Shown one piece after another: positions 1-8,300 of a stretch of 64,000 bases of DNA (its first letter is position 1; every line of letters starts with the position of its first letter). A program made the translations under genes and the position numbers. The notes beneath the pieces are model-generated. The model searched no databases. It was not told the DNA's origin and saw only the letters and a program-made list of their open reading frames with translations. Source of the stretch: Streptomyces sp. NRRL F-5123 (GTDB lineage: Bacteria; Actinomycetota; Actinomycetes; Streptomycetales; Streptomycetaceae); the NCBI RefSeq assembly GCF_000721495.1, contig NZ_JOHY01000050.1:13965-77964 (forward strand). The letters run 5' to 3'.

Positions 1-194
1 GCGGGGAGCGGTCAGTGCTGTGGCCTTCGGGTGCCTGCCGGCCGGGTCCATCCCCGCGGGCGCGGGGAGCGGATCGGCATCGACCTCGGCAGCGCCGGCA
101 GCGGGGGTCCATCCCCGCGGGCGCGGGGAGCGGGTAGCCGATGATGTAGGCGCGGGCGCGGGTGCGGGTCCATCCCCGCGGGCGCGGGGAGCGG
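1..194 (-). CRISPR. CRISPR array 1, type I-E, right end only
   Basis: Three full 28-nt repeats start at 45, 106 and 167, and a partial one covers 1-11, so the array runs off the left edge. The period is 61 nt with 33-nt spacers. Each repeat carries the perfect stem CCCCGCGGGCGCGGGG and ends in ...GAGCGG, where array 2 ends in ...GAGCAG. Aligned with the E. coli I-E repeat, the transcribed strand is minus, so the leader is on the right, between the array and cas2. That is the usual I-E layout, with cas1-cas2 next to the leader. Confidence 0.95.
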
Positions 195-626
195 TCTTCG
201 TGAGCTGCTGTTTTATCAAGGGGCGGCGCTTGTTTCAGCAAGGATTCGAGAAAAGTACATACACGACAAAAGACCCACCGGCGAGTCCAATCGCCCAGCA
301 AAAAGCTTACGTGGAAGCGTCAAGATTCCTCAGAGAGCGTCAGAGGCTTTCGCTCAGGCCGATCTTCAGCGCCCGCGCGGCTCGCCTGTTCCGCATTGAG
401 GGCACGACGAGAAGCCCTACGTGCGCGGCAAGGATTGTGGCGTTCCGAAGGTGGTCAGCGCATGTCCCCCTTCGCGACATCCGCGATCGGGGGCACCTGG
501 GCGGGTGAGCCGTCGAAGTACAACGCCCCTGAGGCAGCTGCGCGGCTTCGGGCCGTGCCGGCGCAAGTCCTCCATGCAGCGGAAGCACTGGCCCAGACCC
601 CTTACCAGCCGACCTCACCGAGGAAG
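195..626 (-). promoter_or_regulatory. Leader of CRISPR array 1 and unassigned spacer before cas2
   Basis: The 432 bases between the leader-proximal repeat and the end of cas2 hold no convincing gene. The part next to the repeats (about 195-330) is A/T-richer than its surroundings, with several A and T runs, as expected for an I-E leader with promoter and integration signals on the minus strand. The remainder (about 330-626) is GC-rich with only shadow reading frames. No IHF-like or other site can be defined by eye. Confidence 0.6.
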
Positions 627-983
627 CTATGGTGCCCGGTTGCCGAAACGGCGGCGCTTGGACGCCTTGCTCCAGCCTGTGGAGGGGGGCTGGGATTGTG
701 GGGTCGGCCGGTCCATCGGGCGGAGGATGAGGGTGAGGCCCTCGTGGTCGACAGGGTGCCATTTGTGGTCGTGGGTGCGGAAGGTGTAGCCCTGTTCGGT
801 GTCCGTGGAGTAGGCGAGGAGAGCGCGGCCGTTGCCCGCGTACTGGCGGACTTCGTCCCACAGGGCGTCCCGGATGCGGGCGGAGGGATTGCCGAGGAAG
901 ACGCCGGGCGAGATCTCCAGGAGCCAGCGGGTGAGGAATCCGCGGAGCCCGACGGGGCAGTGGGTGAGGACGACGACCGTCAC
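627..983 (-). CDS. cas2: CRISPR-associated endoribonuclease-type protein Cas2 (I-E)
   Basis: Cas2 bridges two Cas1 dimers in the spacer-acquisition complex; in type I-E its role is structural. The product is 118 aa and shows the Cas2e N-terminus: VVVLTHCPVGLRGFLTRWL, then the SPGVFLGN stretch and the IRDALWDEV helix. The C-terminal tail after about residue 90 is basic and proline-rich, a little longer than the shortest Cas2e proteins. It starts with GTG, which overlaps the cas1 stop as GTGA (983-980), so translation is probably coupled. It is the last gene of the cas operon and the closest to array 1. Confidence 0.95.
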   Translation of the reverse strand: MTVVVLTHCPVGLRGFLTRWLLEISPGVFLGNPSARIRDALWDEVRQYAGNGRALLAYSTDTEQGYTFRTHDHKWHPVDHEGLTLILRPMDRPTPQSQPPSTGWSKASKRRRFGNRAP

Positions 984-1957
984 CAGATGACGCCCTCGCG
1001 CACAAGGGCGTCCTGGCTGGTCGCGTCGTCACCGTAATTGCGGCCGGCGGCCAGTTCGGAACCCCGGTCGGACAGCAGCGACACCCGGTCTTCGGTGTCC
1101 GGCAGTGCGGGGCCGTACGGCGCGAAGAGGGCTTGGATGTCGCGGACGCAACGACCGAGCAGGTTGATGTCGTTGATGCGGTCGCGCAACGCCCTCCGGG
1201 TACGGGAGCCGATGTCCTCGGGGCCTTCTGCGGCGACCTCGAAGGCGACAGGGATACCGATGTCCGTCTTGTAGAAGTCGGCGACGTCGAGCACGAAGGA
1301 CAGTTCGTGGCCCGAGTGCACGAAGCCGAGCCCGGGACTGCACCCCAGCGCGGCCACCACGGTCTGGGCGATGCCGTACATGCACTGGGCGGCGGCGGTG
1401 ACGGCCTGGTTGGGGGCGTCGCCGCTGCTGAAGTCACCGGGGGTGAAGCGCCGCCCGCGCCACGGAACACCGGTGCGGGCCGACTCCTGCGCGTAGCACC
1501 GCTTGACCCGATCGCCTTCCCGGCCGAGCAGTTGGCGCCGCGTGCAACCGGCGGGATCCTCGTCCGGGAAGCGCAGCCGGTACATGGCCCTGGCGACGTC
1601 CAGCCGGGTGCGCTGGTTCGCCCAGGCCACGGCTTGGGCCTCGACGAGGGCGGAGGACCGGCTCAGCGCCCGCCCACCGGCGTAGAAACGTACGCCCTGC
1701 TCGCCGACCCACACCACGACGGCGCCGCTCTCGCCGAGAACGGCCATGGCCTGGTGGGTGACCCGGGTGCCGGGGCCCAGGAGCAGGGCGCCGATCGTCG
1801 CCGAGGGGATGTGGCGGATCCCGTCCGCGTCCTCGGCGGTGATGGCGTTGGCGTCACGATGCACGTGGCAGCGTTCGAGGTAGACGAAGGACAGCCGGTC
1901 ACCGACCCGGGTGAGCTGGCGAGGACTGGTCGCCGGGCGTTTGCTGACTGTGGTCAT
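980..1957 (-). CDS. cas1: CRISPR integrase Cas1 (I-E)
   Basis: Cas1 is the metal-dependent integrase that inserts new spacers at the leader-proximal repeat. The 325-aa protein has the three conserved Cas1e metal-site regions: the Glu in LLGREGDRVKRCYAQ, the His in GFVHSGHELSF, and the Asp in VLDVADFYK. The N-terminal beta-rich half includes DRLSFVYLERC and HIPSATIGALLLGPGT. It begins 3 nt after the cas6e stop and overlaps cas2 at GTGA. No catalytic residue appears to be missing, so acquisition is probably functional. Confidence 0.97.
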   Translation of the reverse strand: MTTVSKRPATSPRQLTRVGDRLSFVYLERCHVHRDANAITAEDADGIRHIPSATIGALLLGPGTRVTHQAMAVLGESGAVVVWVGEQGVRFYAGGRALSRSSALVEAQAVAWANQRTRLDVARAMYRLRFPDEDPAGCTRRQLLGREGDRVKRCYAQESARTGVPWRGRRFTPGDFSSGDAPNQAVTAAAQCMYGIAQTVVAALGCSPGLGFVHSGHELSFVLDVADFYKTDIGIPVAFEVAAEGPEDIGSRTRRALRDRINDINLLGRCVRDIQALFAPYGPALPDTEDRVSLLSDRGSELAAGRNYGDDATSQDALVREGVIW

Positions 1958-1960
1958 CGG

Positions 1961-2665
1961 TCACTCCGCCGGGGCCAGGGTCATGAGCCCGCAGCCGTAC
2001 GCCTTGGCCTTGCCGAGACCACAGGTGAGAGTGCGCCGCAGCGCGTCGGGGTCCAGCACGCGCAGGCGACCGTCATAGGTGACCCGCGTCAGCTTCACCT
2101 TGTGGACTCGGTCGTCGGACTCGCTCTTCTTGCCGAAGGCGAGGTCGCCGCGGTTGTGGACGACGATCTCGTGCCAGGGCTCGTCGAGTCCGTCCGGCCG
2201 GGGCTCAGGATGGGCCACGACGGCGAAGCCTGCGTCGGTCTGCCGCTTGAGCAGCCAGTCCAGCTGATGCCGCGGGGTGACGTGCGCGGTGCGCTTGGTC
2301 GGCTCGGCCGGATGCCGTCTGATGCTGTGCACGGGGTTGGCGGTGAGCCGGAAGTTCCAGGTGCCGTCGACCGCGAGGCGGCTGAGGAAGGGAGCGTACG
2401 GCTTCGTCTGCCAGCCGCCGGTCGTCGGCCACCCGGCCTGCTCCACGAGGTGGGTGAGGTCGGGCCGGTCGGGGCTGACGATGTAGAGAAGCACCTCGCT
2501 GCGGGACTGCTGGTCCAGACGCCACAGGACGCGTGGGCCGCCGTTGTGATGGTCCGGAGGCTCGGCGAAGGACGCCATCACCGCGGCGTGCAGGCTCTGG
2601 GGCGAGGTGAGCAGACGACGGGCGCCCATGCGGGCGGTGTTGATGCGGAATCGGGTCAGGAACAT
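1961..2665 (-). CDS. cas6e: crRNA endoribonuclease Cas6e (Cse3/CasE)
   Basis: Cas6e cuts the pre-crRNA at the base of each repeat hairpin and stays bound to the 3' handle in Cascade. The 234-aa protein opens MFLTRFRINTARMGARRLL. A His at about residue 26 (SLHAAVMASF) sits where the Cas6e catalytic His is expected. The C-terminal glycine-rich RNA-binding loop is plain: GLGKAKAYGCGLMTLAP. The palindromic repeats of both arrays suit this family. It starts 2 nt after the cas5e stop and ends 3 nt before cas1. Confidence 0.95.
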   Translation of the reverse strand: MFLTRFRINTARMGARRLLTSPQSLHAAVMASFAEPPDHHNGGPRVLWRLDQQSRSEVLLYIVSPDRPDLTHLVEQAGWPTTGGWQTKPYAPFLSRLAVDGTWNFRLTANPVHSIRRHPAEPTKRTAHVTPRHQLDWLLKRQTDAGFAVVAHPEPRPDGLDEPWHEIVVHNRGDLAFGKKSESDDRVHKVKLTRVTYDGRLRVLDPDALRRTLTCGLGKAKAYGCGLMTLAPAE

Positions 2666-2667
2666 CG

Positions 2668-3411
2668 TCAGTCTTCCAGTGGTCCCATCGGATCGTGTTT
2701 CGGTGGCACGAAGGCCCGGCGGGATGTGCCCGGCGACTTGCCCTGGGGATTGGGGACGGTGACGGCACGCGAGCGGACAGTGCGCAGGCCGTACCGGCGG
2801 TGGCGCGGATCGAAGCTGATCGGTCTGTCCCGCACGCTTTCACCGGGGCCCTCCCCCGCGGGCAGGTCCGCGATCACTTCGAGTTCGACGCGGTGCTCGT
2901 GCTCGCGGCGGCGCTGAACCCAGGTGGACGCCTGCCAGGGCTCGGTCTCCAGCGCCCGCCACAGACCTCCGGTCCGGTGCACCCGGAGATCGAGCGGGCG
3001 GGAGGGCGGGCAGGACCGGCGTCCGAGGAAAGGGAGGTACACCGGTGACCTGACCGCCGTGTGGAGAGCGTCGATCAGGTCCGCATCGCCTTCCACCGCA
3101 GCGACGAACACCGCGTCGGAGAGGTAGAAGCGCTCCGAGACCGGCATGGACTTGTCCGTGTCGGCGTGGTGGGCAGTCTGGTAGTCGCGGACCCGGGTGC
3201 CTGGCTGGTCGAGCCGGACGGCGAAGCGGAGCGCGGCCAGGTCGGCGACGTCCGCGCTGCGGTCGCGGCCCTGGGCCGCGGCGAGCAGCCCGACCACCCC
3301 GCTCTTGGTGGGCGCGCGTTCCGTCGTACGCCGCGCGAAACGGGACGACGAGCCCCACGACTGGAATGGGCCCGCGAGGCGCAGCGTCATGACACTGGTC
3401 ACTGCGCTCAC
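2668..3411 (-). CDS. cas5e: Cascade subunit Cas5e (CasD)
   Basis: Cas5e caps the crRNA 5' handle and anchors the Cas7 filament in Cascade. I take the GTG at 3411, which overlaps the cas7e stop (GTGA, 3411-3408) and gives 247 aa; the ATG at 3390 (MTLRLAGPFQSWG) is a slightly shorter alternative. Family features are LRLAGPFQSWGSSSRF at the N-terminus, then PTKSGVVGLLAAAQG (glycine-rich helix) and RVRDYQTAHH. The middle reads YLSDAVFVAAVEGD and YLPFLGRRSCPPSRP. Only a weak frame extends further upstream, through cas7e, and it is not coding. Confidence 0.95.
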   Translation of the reverse strand: MSAVTSVMTLRLAGPFQSWGSSSRFARRTTERAPTKSGVVGLLAAAQGRDRSADVADLAALRFAVRLDQPGTRVRDYQTAHHADTDKSMPVSERFYLSDAVFVAAVEGDADLIDALHTAVRSPVYLPFLGRRSCPPSRPLDLRVHRTGGLWRALETEPWQASTWVQRRREHEHRVELEVIADLPAGEGPGESVRDRPISFDPRHRRYGLRTVRSRAVTVPNPQGKSPGTSRRAFVPPKHDPMGPLED

Positions 3412-4670
3412 GCAGGCTGTTCCTCTCCCTGCGGGGACGCCCCCTGTGCCGGTACGACTGCCGCGCCGCCGGAGGATGCGTCCTTCTCCAGCCGGTCGGC
3501 CACCGCCTTGCCCACCGCGTCCAGCAGACCGTCGAGGGTGACATCGGTGCCGAGCGCCGCGAGCGGCTCGGTGGCCGCGCCCACGCGCAGCACCCAACTC
3601 GGGTCGCCGGAGACGTCATAGGCCTTCTCGATGTCGGAGACGTGCGCGAGCAGTTGCGCGCAGGCTCCGCGCAGGTGGCCGCCGACAGCCTGGGGGGCGA
3701 GGACGGGCTCCTCGAAGGCAGCGACGAAGCTGATGGGCCGGGCGGATCGGAGGGTGACGAGCACGGCCTCGGGGAGCGTGTGGTTGCCGAACGTGTTGAT
3801 CTTCCCGGTCGGCATGGACGCCACGAACCCCTGGAGAAAGGCGCGCACCGCCCTGCGTACGGGCTCGGTCAGCGGCTCGTCCTCGCGCAGGCCGACGCCG
3901 AGGTTGTCCCGCAGCCGGTCCACGTCGAGCGCGGCGTAGCGGTAGAGGGTGGCGGAGTTGAAGTCGACCGTGCCGATCATGCCGGCGCCGGATTCCTCGT
4001 CCCTCTCGTTCTGGTCGTCCACGGCTGTGTAGTAGTCGGATTCGTTCTCGACCTGGTGGACGCTGATCGCGTGCGCGACCTGGGCGGCCGCGTCCACGTT
4101 GATGTCGGTGGAGTCGGCGACCATGCGGCCGAACAGCGCGATGTCCACCGAGTGCCGGGTGTCGGCGATCGTCCGGGCCCGGTCCTTGTTCTCCTTGACC
4201 TTCAGGTACGCCTTGATGTCGTCGGCACCCTCGACCGCGAGGCGCGCCAGGCCGTCGAGCTGGCGGGAGCTGAGGAACATCAGGTACGAGGACTCCGGGG
4301 GCGGCTCCGGCTCGCCCTTCTTCTTCGCGCTCTCCGCCTTCCTGCGCGGCACCTCGATCTTCGAGCCGGTTGCCGTGTAGAGCGTTTCGGCGGCCAGTGC
4401 CAGAGCGGCGGCTCCCTCCAGCGACGGCTCCTCCGCCGTGATCCGTTCGGCGAGCAGCTCCGCCACCCGCCGGGTACGGACGCCGAGTTCGGACGGATCC
4501 AGCAGGTCCTGGAAAGCCCGGCGGGTGGCCCGCTTCCACGCCTGGCTGGAGACCCGGGCGCGGCGCACACCGCCGTACACCGCCGTCTTCGGGGTCCCGG
4601 TGTCGTCTCGGTTGAGATTGCTCGGCGGCACGGTCTGCAGCACGTGGACGTCGATGATGGTGCGGCTCAC
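3408..4670 (-). CDS. cas7e: Cascade backbone subunit Cas7e (Cse4/CasC)
   Basis: Cas7e forms the six-copy backbone along the crRNA spacer. The 420-aa protein starts MSRTIIDVHVLQTVPPSNLNRDD and continues GGVRRARVSSQAWKRATR, the diagnostic Cas7e N-terminus. Other landmarks are DIALFGRMVADS, the central AAAQVAHAISVH segment, GMIGTVDFNSATLYRYA and GKINTFGNHTLPE. It is somewhat longer than the E. coli protein, with a charged insertion around residues 110-130 (KKKGEPEPPPES) and an acidic C-terminal tail. It overlaps cse2 by ATGA at 4670-4667 and cas5e by GTGA. Confidence 0.97.
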   Translation of the reverse strand: MSRTIIDVHVLQTVPPSNLNRDDTGTPKTAVYGGVRRARVSSQAWKRATRRAFQDLLDPSELGVRTRRVAELLAERITAEEPSLEGAAALALAAETLYTATGSKIEVPRRKAESAKKKGEPEPPPESSYLMFLSSRQLDGLARLAVEGADDIKAYLKVKENKDRARTIADTRHSVDIALFGRMVADSTDINVDAAAQVAHAISVHQVENESDYYTAVDDQNERDEESGAGMIGTVDFNSATLYRYAALDVDRLRDNLGVGLREDEPLTEPVRRAVRAFLQGFVASMPTGKINTFGNHTLPEAVLVTLRSARPISFVAAFEEPVLAPQAVGGHLRGACAQLLAHVSDIEKAYDVSGDPSWVLRVGAATEPLAALGTDVTLDGLLDAVGKAVADRLEKDASSGGAAVVPAQGASPQGEEQPA

Positions 4671-5356
4671 GGGGTGTCGTCCTCCGAGGTGGTGGTGTCG
4701 GATGCGCCGGCTTCGCCGTTCCCGCCCGCGTCGCCCTTCTGCGCCGTCGCCCGGACGGCGAGATAGGACCTCCCCCAGGAGCGGCGTACGCGCTGGGGGC
4801 CACCGGCCTGCTGGAAGTCGTAGAGCTGGTCGGCGAGCAGCCCGTAGTCGAGTGGGACGGCGTCACGCCGCAGCAGCAGGACCAGGTCGCGGAGCCGGCT
4901 GGCGAGTACCGCGGGCGTGGCGGCCGTACCGGCGCGTACGAAGCGCTTTCGGGTCGGTTCGTCGATCTCGGCTCCGGGGTGCAGTCGGCGTACGGCGGCG
5001 CCGAGTTCCGGCCCTGGCCTGCGGTGCATGCGTGTGGTGTGGTGTGACTGCTGGTGCAGCGACCACAACGTCACGGCGGCGTGCGCCGCCTCCTCGGCCC
5101 ACCGCATCGCCTCCTCGGTGATGTCGGCGCGCTCATAGCGCTCGTAGAGCGGCTCGGTGCCGATCAGGCCCCACAGGTCGGGGGTCTCGCCCGCCGGGCG
5201 GCCGATGCCGCGGCGCAGCCTCGCCAGTGCACCGACCGCCTCGCTGCGGTCGTCGAGGTAGCCCCGCTGCAACGTGGTGATGTGCTGGTGCACGGCCGTG
5301 CCGACCGGCCCGAGGGGCTGCTGCCGGACGGCGGGTTCCGAAAGGGCGGTGGTCAT
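4667..5356 (-). CDS. cse2: Cascade small subunit Cse2 (CasB/Cas11)
   Basis: Cse2 is the helical small subunit, two copies per Cascade, that stabilises the R-loop. The start ATG at 5356 overlaps the stop of the Cas3-Cse1 gene (ATGA, 5356-5353) and gives 229 aa. A longer frame to 5500 exists only as a shadow inside cse1. Recognisable parts are VGALARLRRGIG, EEAMRWAEEAAHAAVTLWSLHQQS, LGAAVRRLH and LASRLRDLVLLLRRDAVPLDYGLL. The last matches the C-terminal helical bundle, followed by RRSWGRSYLAV. Confidence 0.93.
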   Translation of the reverse strand: MTTALSEPAVRQQPLGPVGTAVHQHITTLQRGYLDDRSEAVGALARLRRGIGRPAGETPDLWGLIGTEPLYERYERADITEEAMRWAEEAAHAAVTLWSLHQQSHHTTRMHRRPGPELGAAVRRLHPGAEIDEPTRKRFVRAGTAATPAVLASRLRDLVLLLRRDAVPLDYGLLADQLYDFQQAGGPQRVRRSWGRSYLAVRATAQKGDAGGNGEAGASDTTTSEDDTP

Positions 5357-8300
5357 ACCGGCGACTCCACGGCGGTGATCGAAGGGTCGGCGGGTCCGGC
5401 GATGAGGAGGCGGCTGAGTCGTGTGCGAAAGCGGAGTTCCGCCGCGGTGTCGTTCAGCCAGCGCGGGCCGTTTCGGCCGTCCACGACACGTCCTTCCCAT
5501 GCGGCAAGCCCGGCTTCGTCCAGCAGCCCGGCGCCGAGGCCGAGCACGGTCCGGTGCAACTGCCTTTTCCAGCGGTCCCGTTCCTCATAGGGATCGCGGG
5601 CCTCGCCCAGCCCCCGCAGCCAGCGGCGGTAGGGAGCGTCGAGCGTGCCGAAACCGAGGTCCAGGGCGGCGTCCTTGCGGGGCTCGGGGTCGGCGCCGGA
5701 GGCGGAGGCGAGATCGGCGGCCAGGTCGCCGAGAGCCCTCACCGCGTCCTCCGCGTCGGCCAGGGCGTTCAGAGCTGCCTGCCCGTAGCGCTCGTCCTCC
5801 CGGTGCAGGAGCACGACGGGCATCAGCACACCGTCGTCGACGACCTCGTCGATCACCGACTGCTGCGTGCCGTACCGCGCGCCGAGGACGCGGGTACGGA
5901 TCAGGGTCCGGCGATCGAGGAAGCCTTCGGTGGCCAGCCGGGCGACCCACTCCACGATCCTCGGCCGCAGACGGTCGGCGCCGTCCTGCCGCTGCCCGGC
6001 GCCCTCGTCCCGGCTGGTGAGCAGGCCCTTCAGACCGCGCCAGGCCATCTGTGCCGGATCGTGCTCCTTGGGCAAATAGACGAGGGACTCCCCGCGCTTC
6101 TTCTCCTGTGCGGGGCTGCGACGCCAGGCCGTCATCGGCTCGTATGCGTGCTTGTTGTGGGGTTCGAGCGGGTCGCCGTAGGCCAGGACGACGCCGTGCA
6201 CGCCGTCGGCGTCGTGGTGAAGCCGGATGCGCCGCGACTGCCAGGTGTAGAGGTCCCGCAGGCCGTACGGGCGCTGCGCGAGATCCTCCGACGCGGCAGG
6301 CCCGCACTGATCGGCCCGCCACGCGGGTCTGTCGGACCTGCCGAAGTGCTGGTGAGCGGTATCGGCCGCCATCAGGTTCAGCAGCAGCGTCTCGTGGAGG
6401 GTGTCCCCCTCGACCATGACCCCGCCCAGGTTGCCCGCCCAGGCGACGCCCAGCGGATAGCCCTTGCCTGCTTTGACGCGGGGGTCGCCCACCGCGCCGG
6501 ACTTGATGCCGGACGGGTCGAACGCCGGGGCGTGCACGAGCCACCGGGCTGCCTCCGCAAAGCCGAGCCGATCGGCTCCGGGCCTTCTCATGCTGAAGAA
6601 GGGGTCGCCGTTGGGCACGTCGCCGACGAGCCGGTTGAGTGAGAAAACCTCGTCCTTGGAGGTGCGCAACCCTGTGACCTGGAAGAAGGGGTGCTCAGGG
6701 TGCAGCAGGTCGAAACGTGCGCGGTGACGGTCGAGATAGCCTGCAACCGGCTCGAAAGGCCTGTCGGCCAGCCACAGATCTTCCCACGCCTCGACGTCGG
6801 CCGGTGCCGACACATGCCCTGACTCGTCGCCCAGCGCATCGTGCAGGACGGCGAGCAACAGGCGCAGCAGCGCGAAATCCTGCGTCGGCAGGTCACCCGC
6901 CAGCCGGACGATGTCGCGTGCCTGGTCGAACACCTCCACCAGCGAGAGTTCACGTTCGGAGCCGTCGGTGAACTGCACGGGTAACCAAGGGCGGTGGGTC
7001 AGGTCGAAGGACGGCTCCGCAGGAGTCATCCGTACCGCCTCCTTCCTCTTGCTCGGTTCCTCACGGCTCACCAGCAGGCCCTCTTCGGGGTCGTACGCCA
7101 GATGCCACCCTGCCAGCCGGGTCTGACAGTCCTCGTCGAGCGCGAGGATCAGCTCGCCGGCGAGCCAATGGCTCTCCTTCTCCTGCCAGGCGGGGACGTA
7201 CAGTTCCTCCAGCTCGGCGAGCGCCTGGTCAAAAGCCGCAGGAAATGAGAAGTGATACGGCAACCGCAGGCCGCTGGCGGCAGCTGCCCTCGCGGCGCGT
7301 GCGGACGGCACTGCGCCGGTGGGCAGTTCGAGGCCGCCGCGGCCCTCGTCCAGCCAGGGCAGCGTGCTCAGGGTGCCGTCGGCCCGGCGCATCACTACCA
7401 GGACCTCCAGGCTCTCCCGGCTGTCGCGCACCTGTGCCCGCCCGGCCGGGGTGTCATCGGCGTCACCGACGCCCGCGTCGATCCACCCGATAAGCGGCCG
7501 ACCTGCCCGGCGTACCTCGTCCAGTCGGAAGACCTCGGCCTTGCGCTGCTGCTCGGCGCGAGCGTCCTCGTGGGCGGTGCGGGCCGGTTCGACCGCTTCA
7601 GCCCACTGCGACGGGCAGGGTTCGCGTTCCCCGTAGGCGAGCTGTACGAGCGCGCTGATGTCCTCGGGCAGGCGCACCGGACGGCCGGAGCCGCCCGCCG
7701 TACCCATGTGCGGGCCGAGAACGGCGAGTGAGCGCAGCAGCGGGTACGCACCGTAGACGGTGCGGGAGCCGCGGACGGGTTCAGGAGCGGGCTGCGCCTG
7801 CCAGTCGACGCCGGTCACCAGACAGCGTGGCTGCCTCAGGGGTGCGGGCCGCTCGCCGCGCGCGTGTCGGTGCAGCCGGCCCATCCGCTGGAGGAGCAGG
7901 TCCACGGGGCAGAGGTCGGTCACCAGGAGGTCGAAGTCCACGTCGAGGGACTGCTCGGCCACCTGGCTGGCGACCACGATGTGCGCCTCCGGCGGTCGGT
8001 GCGGGGACCTGCCGTCGCGGTCCGGCGGTCCGAAGCGGTCCAGGAGCGATGCGTCCTTACGGGCCCTGTCGGTGTCGACGAAGCGCGCGTGCGCGACGGT
8101 GACGTTCTCCGCGCCGAACCTTTCCCGGAGCGCGGCTGCCGTCGTCATCACGCGGTCGACCGTGTTGCGTACGACCAGCGCGCAGCCGCCGTCCGCCAGT
8201 TCCCCGGCCAGCCGATCGGCCAGTACGGCGGTGTCGTCGTCCAGAGGCTCCAGCGTCACGTCGGTGCGGCGGCCGGAAGCAGCGGGTGTCGCCGTCACAG

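Noticed and set aside
463..610. Minus-strand frame ending LYFDGSPAQVPPIADVAKGD
   Set aside because: Looks slightly coding-like, but has no start, no ribosome site and no family I recognise, and it lies in the gap between cas2 and the array 1 leader.
1133..2917. Plus-strand frame of 594 aa opposite cas1 and cas6e
   Set aside because: Antisense shadow of well-recognised cas genes; composition follows their codon bias.
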